Shown: positions 42,401 through 52,889 of the stretch, in pieces
Position numbering within the stretch: position 1 is the first letter of the stretch
Layout: each line of letters starts with the position of its first letter
Source: Escarpia spicata
Lineage: Eukaryota; Annelida; Polychaeta; Sabellida; Siboglinidae
Length of the DNA stretch: 64,000 nucleotides
Direction: 5' to 3'
Assembly (NCBI GenBank): GCA_963995525.1
Contig: OZ023205.1
Coordinates: 61,297,404 to 61,361,403 of the forward strand
The notes under the pieces: model-generated
What the model was told of the DNA's origin: nothing
Databases searched by the model: none
The model's input: only the letters and a program-made list of their open reading frames with translations
Program-made: the position numbers and the translations under genes

Positions 42401-43930
42401 AAAGTAAACAAACTTCAAACAAATACTGCATGAGAAAGTGGGATAACAACTAGGAAATGTGTCATCACAACTGAGGAATATCGCGACATGGCTGGAGGTA
42501 ACGAAGACCAAGAGCAAAGAGAGTTGGGGCAGTCCAGTGACAGTGACGACTGACGTACATCAGCACCCGACATCGTCATTGGTAGGCAACGTACCAATGT
42601 CGTCGGCAAAAGGAGACGGAATGGTGTTCAAATTATATATTTTTGAGATAAAATATCACTTACAAGGCGTGGATAATTTCTAATCAGTAATTTAGAATTA
42701 TTCCTTAAAAAAGAGGAAAGACAAAATAACGAAAATGTCCCAGTTGCTTGCCATCCAGCAGTTAAACAACACATGAACACGCGGATCGTCGGGGCCGAAT
42801 TAAATCCACAAATTTATATATTTTACAAAGAAATAATGGCTAGATTTTATCTAAATACAGTGAACGTCTTAAACTTTCTGACTGCATACATAATGAGACA
42901 ATTTTGCCGAGGGAGTACGTAACATTTTCAAAAAATTTGACAAAGAAAATGAAAAACGTCCCTGGAGAATTTCCGGCATCCATGTTATCGTAGATGGATT
43001 CTCTTCGCCGTAAATAAATTCGTGTTACATCCTGGTATTCATGATGTTGTATAATGCTGAAGATTTTTCTTTTATTGGAACAAATTGCTTGGATGTACGT
43101 AACTGGTAAAAGGACATGACAGGAGGTAACTTTCGTTAGGTTTGCGTCAAAAACTTGTTATTTATGCTTAAACAAAATAACTTCCCAAATTAATTAGTGC
43201 CAATGAGCGATCGTTTCACGACGTGTCTGATATGTCCTACGTTTTAACTTCATGGTCGTAATGTTCCGGAGGGGTACGTAACGTAGGACATGAAATATAG
43301 AGTAACTCCGCCACCTGATATTTTTTGTTGCTGTTTATTAACAACTTGAGGTATTAAAATTATAATTACGTAGTTTCAAACACATGTGTTTTGGGGTTTT
43401 TCTAATTAAGGTGGATATTTTACAATCAAAAACAGAGCCACAGAGCCGGTTTCAATATACACTGGTTTTCCTGTGTCCTAAATATGACGTAAAAATCAGG
43501 TCGATTTCGGGTGGACATCGTTCATACATAAAACTGGGTCAAGTAATGGGATATTTTCTGTGGATTAGTTATCTCTATGGGATGTATAGTAAATATATAA
43601 TAACTTGGCTTACATTTTCTTTTATTGTACAATATTTATTTCACTTATAATTAAGGCACCACATGTGTGTACCATTACTGTGTTCTTACCCATATATATG
43701 CATTGTATGGCATTTTGAATTTTCCTCATGAGAAACAAAAAATTTACTGTCAATAATTTATTGTAATAAAATTTAAATGTCTAACCTCTGCTCCCCAAAA
43801 GTAATCAAATGTTGCAGGGTTACTAAAAACACGAGGGAGTGTTGCAGGGTGCAGTTTGCTTTGTTGTAATGTTGTGTACATGTCACCGTTGTCTGGGTGT
43901 GAGTACGCAGACATACCCCAATATATATAC
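42400..43930. other. Unassigned sequence with recurrent GTACGTAAC
   Basis: The motif GTACGTAAC occurs near 42917, 43096 and 43275 within otherwise unique sequence. Short open frames here match nothing I recognise. Confidence 0.3.
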
Positions 43931-43934
43931 AGCG

Positions 43935-45601
43935 TTCGAAATAGCACTAGTCCGTTTGTCCGGGACAAGTGATTTTTGGCTCCGACAAGTAAAATTACTC
44001 TACATGGTTATCCGGTGGACAAGTGAAAATTTACATTAAATAGTGACGTGTGCAACATTGCAAACTTTTTATATGAGGAAATTCAAACGTAAATGAAGTT
44101 TGCTAGCAATCACGCGTGTCCAATTTTGTTAGTGTGTCTGCGTCTTGTCGTTTCGCCGCTAGTATGTTGTACGTCAGTGTTCCACCGAGTTTAGTGCCTG
44201 CGTTAACAGGGTCATCCGCTGAGCGCACCGACCTAGCTCTGTCATACGCGTAGGACAGACTCCACATCAGTCATCATTGATCGAGGCTGTATTTCACACA
44301 ATCGTAAATCATTCAGTTTCGCCGACGTACAACTTGCTTCCACTCACGGATCATATTTGGTGAACTTTGGAAATAGTAGACTTTGTATCGTTACCTGTTA
44401 TTTGAATAATTATATAGTTTTAACCATTATTACGCCTAACCCACGCGGACTCGGCAGTCTTCCAAGACCAAGTCATCGAATGTTAGCCGATCCTGATCGC
44501 TGATCGGTGACAATTTTCAAAACTTGTAACTGGCTCTCCGGTAAATCTATGGTGCTGGTTGATAAACAGAATATTAATGAAATTTCAGAAGTGTTGTTGC
44601 ATCTATGTAACATTTATTTTAATCATAAATTGCGAGTTCTTGAAACCGAATTGTGCAAGACACGCGGCCGAGAACGGTGCGCCAACCGCCGTTGACATCA
44701 AGGAGCCTCTACTTGGGCAGGAGGCGTCATTGAGCGAGAAAATGGCAGTCTACACTAAAGGTTTTGTCCGCCATTCGGGAGGCAAGCGCATGCGCCTGCG
44801 GGACCGGCAGCGTGCGATATTAACATATTTATTCAGTCATCTCATTTCATCAGAATAATTACCAAGCGTGATGCGTCATATAAAATGAAATATATTAAAG
44901 TTATCCTTGAAGTTTTTTAGATATCACAATTCGAAATAATGAAATGTGCAAACAAATCACGTAGAAACATTGCAATTATTTATTGAGCCAACTGAACTTT
45001 GTCGTGTTTCATCAGAATAATCATCAAGCTGTACCACTTCTTATATAATTAAAATATTGAGGTTATCGTTGAAAATGTTGAGCAGTGATAATGCAAACTG
45101 CATTTTCTGCACGCGTATGGTCTGGCTTGGCGCAACTCCAGAATGGCGGACGAACTGCTTACGTACTTTCCTCGAACAATGTAGATAGCGCGCGCTGCAC
45201 CGTCTTGTATTGATATGCGGTCTTTGGTTGACATGTCGGCTTCCGCCAACTACGGCGGTCTGCGCACGGCAGCAACGTTACGACGTAACTAAATCTATAA
45301 ATTATTTTTCGCCTGGTAAATGTAATTAACGCATCGTTTTATTATCATTGAAATGGTAATATAACATTTACGAAAAAATATGCGTTTGTTTGCTGATGAT
45401 CAATTGAATATTATCTTCGTTTGTAAAATACAGAACTTTGTTAATATTGAAGTTCATAGAGGTTTAACAAAATAGTATCAGATTATAGTTTATTGTTGAT
45501 TTTTGTGACAACATTTCCTGGCTTTGCATTGGTCGTGTTCCTGGTTGAGTGGCATCTTTAATGACAAACTGATGCCAACATTTTACAGCATTGTTATATG
45601 T

Positions 45602-45657
<56 letters not shown>

Positions 45658-45658
45658 C

Positions 45659-45691
<33 letters not shown>

Positions 45692-46145
45692 CCATATTAA
45701 ACATAAACAGTTTTTGCAACATTATAAAAACAAATAGCAAGGAAAACAATTGTCTCATTCCTATCATCGTAATAATTATTTGTTATTAATAAAAGCGTTC
45801 ATCAGCATCACTAAAATATTGGTATACATCATGTAACGTGTCTACTTTTAATATTCGTGATGAATAATAATTGACCGGAAAATAGTTGCAAATATAATTT
45901 TGTAATTTCAAAATTTTAACATTAAATCAAATTGTCTTTGATCACAGGTCACTCAGATGTACATGCAACGAAACAGCAGGAACATTGTGTCGTTGTCATA
46001 AAAATAAGACAGATTTTTTACGTTTTTTCCGAAGCTTCGATTCCCCTTCACAACCACTCAGACAAGTTAACATTTTGGCGGACAAGTAGATTTCAAAACT
46101 TACTTGTCCGGTGGACAAGTAAATTTTCTGGCTAATTTCTATCAC
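43935..46145 (+). repeat. Two related coding-like fragments bracketing ~2 kb
   Basis: TCCGGTGGACAAGTGAAAAT at 44008 and TCCGGTGGACAAGTAAATTT at 46106 lie in similar contexts (reading VIRWTSENLH and LLVRWTSKFSG). They may be duplicated or disrupted fragments of one transposon-borne domain. Confidence 0.35.
45598..45692. repeat. (AT)n microsatellite
   Basis: Alternating AT with CATATATAT interruptions. Confidence 0.95.
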
Positions 46146-46401
46146 TGATATGTCTGTAGAACTAATAAGCAACACTGCAAGTATTGACATGACAACTCGC
46201 TACCAGCTGTGCTTGGCCTGTGTTGAGTAGTCACCCACAATTTGTATTTCAAGGCCTCTAGTCCGACATCACTAGTGTATATTATACATGTAAGTCGACC
46301 TTACATAGTATTGTGCGCTGCAATACAATTATATGGCAGCATAAAACTAGTAATTTAATACTCAATTTTGTAAATTTTGCAATAATGCATTTTTTGCACT
46401 T

Positions 46402-47735
46402 GTGTAGAATCCGGACCCACCTCAATTTTGCCGTTATAACTTGAGTTTTGCCTAACTTTGATACCTCAAAGCATTAGTTCCATCATTCAACATCATCCCA
46501 GGCATATCTATATAATGAAAATATTGTGTCTTAATTAGCGCATTTTTGAAGCCCAAATAGCAACCCGGTTTGTGCTAGTCTGCATGCACTGCTGCGATCG
46601 TGCGCTACCGCATCGCGCTCATAAAATGAGCGATATAGCGGCGTATGTTCATGCCAAGTGGGGCGCTATTTACTCCTAAAAAATGTGCTAAGATGCAATA
46701 TTCATCACTTCTTACACTATACACATCATCTGTTATCACATGTACACACATCATGGTGTGTCATTTGTTATCACTACATGTACACACACCATGGTGTGTC
46801 ATTTGTTATCACTACATGTACACATATCATGGTGTGTCATTTGTTATCACTACATGTACACACACCATGGTGTGTCATTTGTTATCACTACATGTACACA
46901 CAACATGGTGTGTCATTTGTTATCACTACATGTACACACACCATGGTGTGTCATTTGTTATCACTACATGTACACATATCATGGTGTGTCATTTGTTATC
47001 TCTACATGTACACACACCATGGTGTGTCATTTGTTATCACTACATGTACACACACCATGGTGTGTCATTTGTTATCACTACATGTACACACATCATGGTG
47101 TGTCATTTGTTATCACTACATATACACACACCATGGTGTGTCATTTGTTATCACTACATGTACACACACCATGGTGTGTCATTTGTTATCACTACATGTA
47201 CACATATCATGGTGTGTCATTTGTTATCACTACATGTACACACACCATGGTGTGTCATTTGTTATCACTACATGTACACACACCATGGTGTGTCATTTAA
47301 AAGGGCACTGTATAGATTATTCCATGGAAGAAGTATTTTGCCGGCCAACACTTGGCACATGCGGCTATTTATAGAACAGTGTGGTGCAGGCGATATGTTT
47401 GCCGTCGTTAGTTTTCTGGAACACAAGGCAATCATGCGCTGTGTCTAGTGATTGTGTTGTTGATAAGGATTTATTTATGACATTTACTGCTGCAAACTAA
47501 CAACACTAAATAAACATTTCGCCTGCACAAGACTGTTCTATAAATAGCTGCAGATGCCAAGCTTCGGCCAACAAAATACTTCTGCAGTGGAATAGCACAA
47601 TCTATACAGGGCCCCTTTAAACGTAAATATATGCCTGGCTGGGATGATGTTGAATGATGGAACTAACTGAGGTATCAAAGTTACACAAAATTCAAGTTAT
47701 AACAGCGAAATCGAGGTGGGTCCGGATTCTATACA
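46402..47735. mobile_element. Foldback-type element with internal 38-bp array
   Basis: The left arm TAGAATCCGGACCCACCTCA... CAACATCATCCCAG (46404-46500) is inverted at about 47630-47733. A second inverted pair lies inside (47299-47400 against 47520-47622, sharing GTATTTTG..GGCCAA and CTATTTATAGAACAGT). No transposase. A partial second copy is at 49209-49475 and a single arm at 30536. Confidence 0.72.
46735..47298. repeat. 38-bp minisatellite of palindromes, about 15 copies
   Basis: Each unit contains the 16-bp perfect palindrome ACACACCATGGTGTGT and a TACATGTA palindrome. Long open frames in all three plus frames follow from the repeat and are not genes. Confidence 0.95.
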
Positions 47736-49200
47736 TGATTAAATGATCCCATTTTTCAGATGAGCACCTCAAATATATAAAATATTAATATTTATTAATT
47801 ATATACTGGCTATTTTATTTATATTTCAACATATTCAGTATTACGACAAATTATGCAAAATATTATGGATAAATGTTGTGTTTTCCTTAACGTCAAATAA
47901 CGAGTCAAGTCAGTCAACCACTATTTGGAGAAGGCGTATACAGTGAACTGAGTGAAGATTTCCAACGGGTATCGGGTACCGGGTCCGGGTGTATTACTGT
48001 ATAGTAAATACCATGACAACGCGCACATGCAACATAAAATTGGAAACGCCAAAACATACGCAATTATGACAATGTTATGTTCATTAACATATCAACAAAA
48101 CATAAGTGTGCTTCATTACCAGATGTGCATTGCATGATCCTTCAGTATTCCATTGCTTTGATTAGAGAGCCATTTTCTTCAAGTTAATAATTGGTTTACG
48201 ATGTTGCCATGTCGCCATTTTATCAAATATAGCGCGAAATTTTGATTTGTTTTTCTTATACATTTTATTTCAATTTGGTTAGTATTGCATAAAGAAATTA
48301 TTTATTTAAAAGAAACACAATGACAAAACTGCATTAACCTTCAAAGTGTGTCGATTTCGAAGTTTGTTCGCCATTTATTACACCCAATCAAATTCTTAGC
48401 TTGTCGATAAACTACGCCGGAACTAGACGCGAATTTCAAAACGAGGAACACAAGCGAGGCCAGTACCAAGGGTGGGTTTTTTTTGCACTTTCACGTTTGG
48501 CGAATTTGCAAAACTGTCTCCAAGTAACACATTCACATACCTTATCCGGATGCAGTAAGTGTACTCCAGGTAAGAGCGCGTAAGCCAGATCAGTTATCGA
48601 ACATTTGCGAGTAATCGGTAGAGATTTCCAGAAGTTGCCGACGAGTCCTTGGTTACTTACTGTCATTTACATTGCCATTGGCATTGCGTGCCCGGGCACG
48701 AGCGGTTATTATCGTTCAATGTAAATAAAAACGTGTATTCGGGTGTGGAGCGAACGTGTTAAAAGTAAAATATGTAGAAGAATATGCTACCATAATGCAA
48801 TGGAGATGGCATAATACGAACAAGTCAAACCTGAGACTGACACTGCCTTATCATGCAGGGCCAGGGTTTATTAGTAGGGTATATTTTTATATATTTTGTA
48901 GGAGGTGGGTTTTTCTTTCCAAATGCCAGATCCCCAGAATAGTGGCAGAATAATCATATATTGATTGTGGCCACTTAACGAAAGAAGAAGAAGTCTTGCT
49001 TTGGCTTTCCCCTGCTTTTTTGGCCTGGCTTAATTTTTTACTTTTTTGTAGCGTTTAAATTTTGGGTAAATTTGGGTTATGCAAGTTTTGCGCCTTCCCT
49101 AATTGCCTCAAATCTAAGTAGGCTCTATCTGGGCTTCTAGCTTAGGTAACGCCCCATGCGTGAAAACGTAAACAAGTTCTAAACGACAGCTCACAACATT
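47736..49200. other. Sequence without recognised genes
   Basis: No exon supported. Short open frames near 48440-48660 lack convincing family motifs. Confidence 0.35.
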
Positions 49201-49208
49201 TTATTGAG

Positions 49209-49475
49209 TATTGTTTGCCATCGTTAGTTTTCTGGAACACAAGGCAATCATGCGCTGAGTCTAGTGATTGTGTTGTTGATAAGGATTTATTTATGACATT
49301 TACTGTTGCAAACTAACAACACTAAATAAACATATCGCCTGCACGAGACTGTTCTATAAATAGCTGCCAAGCGTTGGCCAACAAAATACTTCTGCCGTGG
49401 AATAGCACAATCTATACAGGGCCCCTTTAAACGTAAATGGGATTATGTTGAATGATGGAACTAACTGAGGTATGC
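49209..49475. mobile_element. Truncated foldback-family copy
   Basis: GTTTGCCATCGTTAGTTTTC through AACTAACTGAGGTAT matches 47399-47685 closely. The match ends abruptly at GAGGTAT, where unrelated sequence leading into the LINE begins. Confidence 0.8.
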
Positions 49476-49970
49476 AAACCATCCCATAGACAAACATATT
49501 CAAAAAGGTATTTAAAACTGATAGTTACCCTACCTAATATACATAACTATACCACTCTTAGTCCACAAATGCTACATACACAATGGTCTCATTCCCTAGC
49601 AACAACAACGCTAAGTCCTAAGCCTTCGAGCCACAGCATGTAAACATAAATCGAAACAAAGCACTCACCCTTACGCAACTGTAGGAATCTATTTTATTCA
49701 TAGGCTGCTAATACCAATAGAAGGAAAATACTGTACCCAATAATAAACTTTCTACTAACAGGCTTTTTGTCAGGACACTTTATCCCAGTATCACCCATCA
49801 CCGCACAATTGTTTAGAAACTCGTCCAACCATACTAATACTATCATTACTAATACTAATGATAATAGTTAAACTGCAGCCTATACAACTTGGTCTCCAAG
49901 CTAAAACAACAATTCCGACTGCACATCACCATTAAGGTTCAGCTGTCTATCCGACCAGTGAACGGTAAAC

Positions 49971-50852
49971 ATGCCCTCGTTTATTTCCTTGCATACCGGC
50001 CTTCTCTTCCTACTTCTGATCACCCACGACATTGAAGAAAACCCAGGCCCTCGCGCAGTTAAATTCCCATCTGGTGAATGTGGTAAAGCAGTGAAAGTGA
50101 GACAACATGGCATAGCATGTGACAACTGTGAATCCTGGTTCCACACTAAATGCATCAACATGAGCGATACAGTGTACTTTGCTCACACATCAAGCACGCC
50201 CTGGATATGTGCCTGCGGCTTGCCCAAATTTTCCAGTGCATTGTCAACCCCTGAAACCACCTTTAGTGATAGTGAAATCACACAGGACACTCGGCATCAT
50301 TATACAGATCGCCCCTCCCTTGTAGACATCTCAAGAGCATCATCTCTCCCACTCTCACCCAACAGCCAAAATACTTCCCAATATACATCCCACATGCAAC
50401 AGTGTCTCATCTACAATGGCATCCCGCCCCTAACCTCTACACCTGGACTCAAGGCGGATCCCCCAGACTTCAGTTCCTTGGACTCAACCTCAACAAGCAG
50501 TGAACTGTCCAGCACACCATCACCTGTGAAAGAGGTCTCCTCTCTCCGCAGCCTGGTGATTAACTTCCAAAGCATCAGGTCTAAGAAGGCTGAATTTTTG
50601 CACCTCCTAATAGAAGCAAACCCAGACATTGTCTTTGGTTCAGAGATGTGGCTAAATGAACAGATAAACAGTGCTGAGATATTTCCGCCCACATACAACG
50701 TCTATCTCAAGGATAGAGAGGATGGATATGGAGGTGTTCTCATCACTGTCAGGTCAAACATCGGCAGAGGCAGTAATGGTAAAAAATACAGACTTCAAGA
50801 AGAAATGAACCCCTCATTGCTGGATCAATCTACAGAACTCCTTCAGCTATGA
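49971..50852 (+). CDS. LINE ORF: 2A peptide, PHD finger, start of APE endonuclease
   Basis: 293 codons from ATG 49971. Residues 1-18 are hydrophobic (LLFLLLI), then DIEENPGP at 20-27 is a 2A-type ribosome-skipping motif. Residues 34-82 form a PHD-like finger (ECGKAV, CDNC, WFHTKC, WICACG). The first zinc Cys appears replaced by Ser34. After a Ser/Thr/Pro-rich linker an endonuclease begins: LRSLVINFQSIRSKKAEFLH and VFGSEMWLNE (catalytic Glu). The frame is lost at 50852, and endonuclease sequence continues in another frame from 50849. Family knowledge: 2A sequences are reported in APE-type LINEs of marine invertebrates, where some double as signal sequences. Confidence 0.85.
   Translation: MPSFISLHTGLLFLLLITHDIEENPGPRAVKFPSGECGKAVKVRQHGIACDNCESWFHTKCINMSDTVYFAHTSSTPWICACGLPKFSSALSTPETTFSDSEITQDTRHHYTDRPSLVDISRASSLPLSPNSQNTSQYTSHMQQCLIYNGIPPLTSTPGLKADPPDFSSLDSTSTSSELSSTPSPVKEVSSLRSLVINFQSIRSKKAEFLHLLIEANPDIVFGSEMWLNEQINSAEIFPPTYNVYLKDREDGYGGVLITVRSNIGRGSNGKKYRLQEEMNPSLLDQSTELLQL
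50028..50051 (+). other. 2A-like ribosome-skipping motif
   Basis: Codons for DIEENPGP match the 2A consensus D-(V/I)-E-x-N-P-G-P. The predicted break is between Gly26 and Pro27. The preceding hydrophobic stretch makes the upstream peptide look like a signal sequence. Confidence 0.85.
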
Positions 50853-51223
50853 CAGGCTGTTGGATGGAGGAAATCCTAAAGACCCTCGATGCCATCACGA
50901 CAGATGGAGTTGTTTGGATAGGCAGTGATTTCAGCCTGCCGGACATCAACTGGAAAGACCAGACAGTGACAGGGCACGCCTACCTCCAGAGGATCAGCCA
51001 AGCTTTCCTGGACAAAATGAATGACCTAGGACTCCACCAAATGAATGACAAACCAACCAGAGACAATGCCATTCCTGGATTATGCGTCAGCGGTATAGGA
51101 TCCCCATCAGCGGCACCTGAAGACCACTCTGGAGATGGTTCAGCGATGCGCAGCCCGCCGCATCCTGCACAACTTCAGCCCCACTGCCAGCGCATCCGCC
51201 ATGGTAGAGCAGCTAAACCTTGA
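50849..51223 (+). pseudogene. LINE endonuclease continuation and deletion junction
   Basis: Contains GVVWIGSDFSLPDINWKDQT (DFSLP...W, the endonuclease Asp/Asn motif) and QMNDKPTRDNAIPGL. It then passes at about 51085 into out-of-frame sequence that belongs to the polyprotein C-terminus. This is where the RT has been deleted. Confidence 0.75.
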
Positions 51224-51512
51224 GCACCTGCAACTCAGGAGAACAGTGGATAAGGCTAGCATGATGTACAAAATTATGCACAGCCTTGTCGACCTACACC
51301 CACCTCCTGGCCTACTGAAGACAGCCTCCTGGAAAACCTGTGGTCAGCAAAACAAACTCCTACTGCCCCACTCAAGGACAAACACTTATCTCCATTCCTT
51401 TTTCCCATCTGCCACCAGAATGTGGAACTCACTTCCCTCAGACTCCTCCGAAGCCCAGTCCCTCCCAGTCTTCAGGTCCTCCATGAAGAACTGGCTGACT
51501 GCTCGGCAATAG
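51135..51512 (+). pseudogene. LINE polyprotein C-terminal end
   Basis: VQRCAARRILHNFSPTASAS, then LEHLQLRRTVDKASMMYKIM and YLHSFFPSATRMWNSLPSDS. The QRxAAR...L.W..L..RR.......Y.I and F.P...R.WN.LP pattern is the hallmark of the C-terminus of CR1/Jockey-group LINEs. It ends in a stop at 51510-51512. Confidence 0.82.
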
Positions 51513-51739
51513 CCACTACCGTTATAATGTGCAATCTTAACCTTCTAAAACCTTTATATGGTATATATATTTTAATTGTTTTAACCTTCTAACTGTTTTT
51601 AATTATATTTTAGACCATTAATTTTGTTTATATTTTAAACCCATGCGCACCCTCACAACAACTGTGGAGTTATTCCTTGACTGCCGGGGTTTCCACAATA
51701 ATCTTGAATAAGAAGAAGAAACGTTGAGTTGTACTCACC

Positions 51740-52280
51740 AAGGGTTTGGCCCAGGATGTCTCAATCAAAAACCTTAGTTTGGGCTTTGGCAATATGTTCA
51801 AACGCCTATATGATCAGATGTTTTCGTGATTGGATGATTAAAATACAATCATTACATCAGCATCTTGATAAACCAAAAAAATCAGCACTGTTCATTGGTT
51901 ATTCAACATCGAATGAGGCTTCTCAAAACTGCTTTGGCAGGGAATTTTTTTTATATCTTTGACAAATTTGACTATGTTTGTTACCAATGACTTGTGGAGG
52001 CAGATGCTAATACATGATCATTTACGTGATATTTGATGTGAAAATAGACTTTGAAGATTTATTCCCTTTTTGCTTCATCAACGTACAATAAACTAGATAC
52101 AGTCTAAACTTGCTTTATGGTCACCTTGGTAATACAGGCACTTCGCAGTCAAGGTCACCCTAGAACAGTCCAAAATGATTTTGATAAGAGTAAAGTATAG
52201 GAAAATTGTTGTGGTAATTAGGTCATCTCGCTATTCAGGTCACTTTCGCCCAGTTACAAAGGTGACCTAAACAGTGTCAT
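51740..52280. other. Sequence without recognised genes
   Basis: Nothing supported. Confidence 0.35.
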
Positions 52281-52287
52281 TCCACTG

Positions 52288-52888
52288 TACTATTCCAAAT
52301 AAGTGTACAGAATAACAGTAAACGGTGGACATGCCTCGGAATTTTAATAAGAATATAGGTCGGTATAACATAGCATAGGGCGGAAATTTCTTGAAATTAT
52401 AATAAGAGTATAGGGCGGAATAATAGTATAGGGTGGAAATTTCTCTCTTTATATTTTACACACAGGTTCCGTAAGTACTCCTTTTGTGCATACGTGTAAT
52501 TTTTTTAATTTGTTAGCGAAAAGATCGTTATCTGCCATGATTGGTGTGGTGACCGGCGTAAACAGCGTCACCGTAAGAACAAAGAACATTGCGCGTTCAG
52601 CTTCGTCGATTCGCCAGCAAGAATAATTTATATATATATATATATATATACATATTTCTTAGAACACTGTATCAGTGATGCAAATAAATACATGTAGTGC
52701 CTAATAAAAACCATATAAGGTGGAACCAACAACAGTAAATAACGTTGACCCAAATAAAAAAACATAGGGTGGAACTGCCAACATTAAATAAGCGTACAGA
52801 CCCGACTAAGACCGTATACCGGGTAGGCTGGCATTTTTTGTCAAAATAAATAGCCGTACATATACGCTTATTTGGAATGCAATAGTAC
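52288..52888. mobile_element. Possible MITE with short inverted ends
   Basis: GTACTATTCCAAATAAGTGTA at the left matches the reversed right end GTACTATT(GCATT)CCAAATAAGCGTA. The interior repeats TATAGGGCGGAA/ATAGGGTGGAA motifs and has an (AT)n run at 52628. No target duplication confirmed. Confidence 0.4.
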
Positions 52889-52889
52889 T

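Larger units (their letters stand above)
49476..51719 (+). mobile_element. PHD/2A-bearing non-LTR retrotransposon with deleted reverse transcriptase
   Basis: Plus-strand LINE with 5' region, an ORF from 49971 and a 3' end in (GAA)n at about 51703-51717. The N-terminus (2A, PHD, endonuclease) is joined to the extreme C-terminus of an RT polyprotein, with the RT itself missing. The left boundary is inferred from where the foldback match stops. No target duplication found. Confidence 0.78.

Noticed and set aside
44507..44858. Plus-strand open frame with KEPLLGQEASLSEKMAVYTK
   Set aside because: No splice context or recognised family; could be a fragment of an unknown element, not enough to call a gene.
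46645..47448. Overlapping plus-strand open frames of 186-267 codons
   Set aside because: All three frames are open because the 38-bp palindromic array lacks stops. No protein family recognised.
48436..48666. Minus-strand open frame as the missing first dynein exon
   Set aside because: Its best donor (ATGACA|GTAAGT) gives phase 0, whereas the next traced exon needs phase 2, and the peptide has no supporting motif.
49971..50230. Host PHD-finger gene with a viral-type 2A
   Set aside because: The frame continues into an APE endonuclease and is followed by a LINE C-terminus and (GAA)n tail, so it is a retrotransposon ORF and not a host gene or virus.
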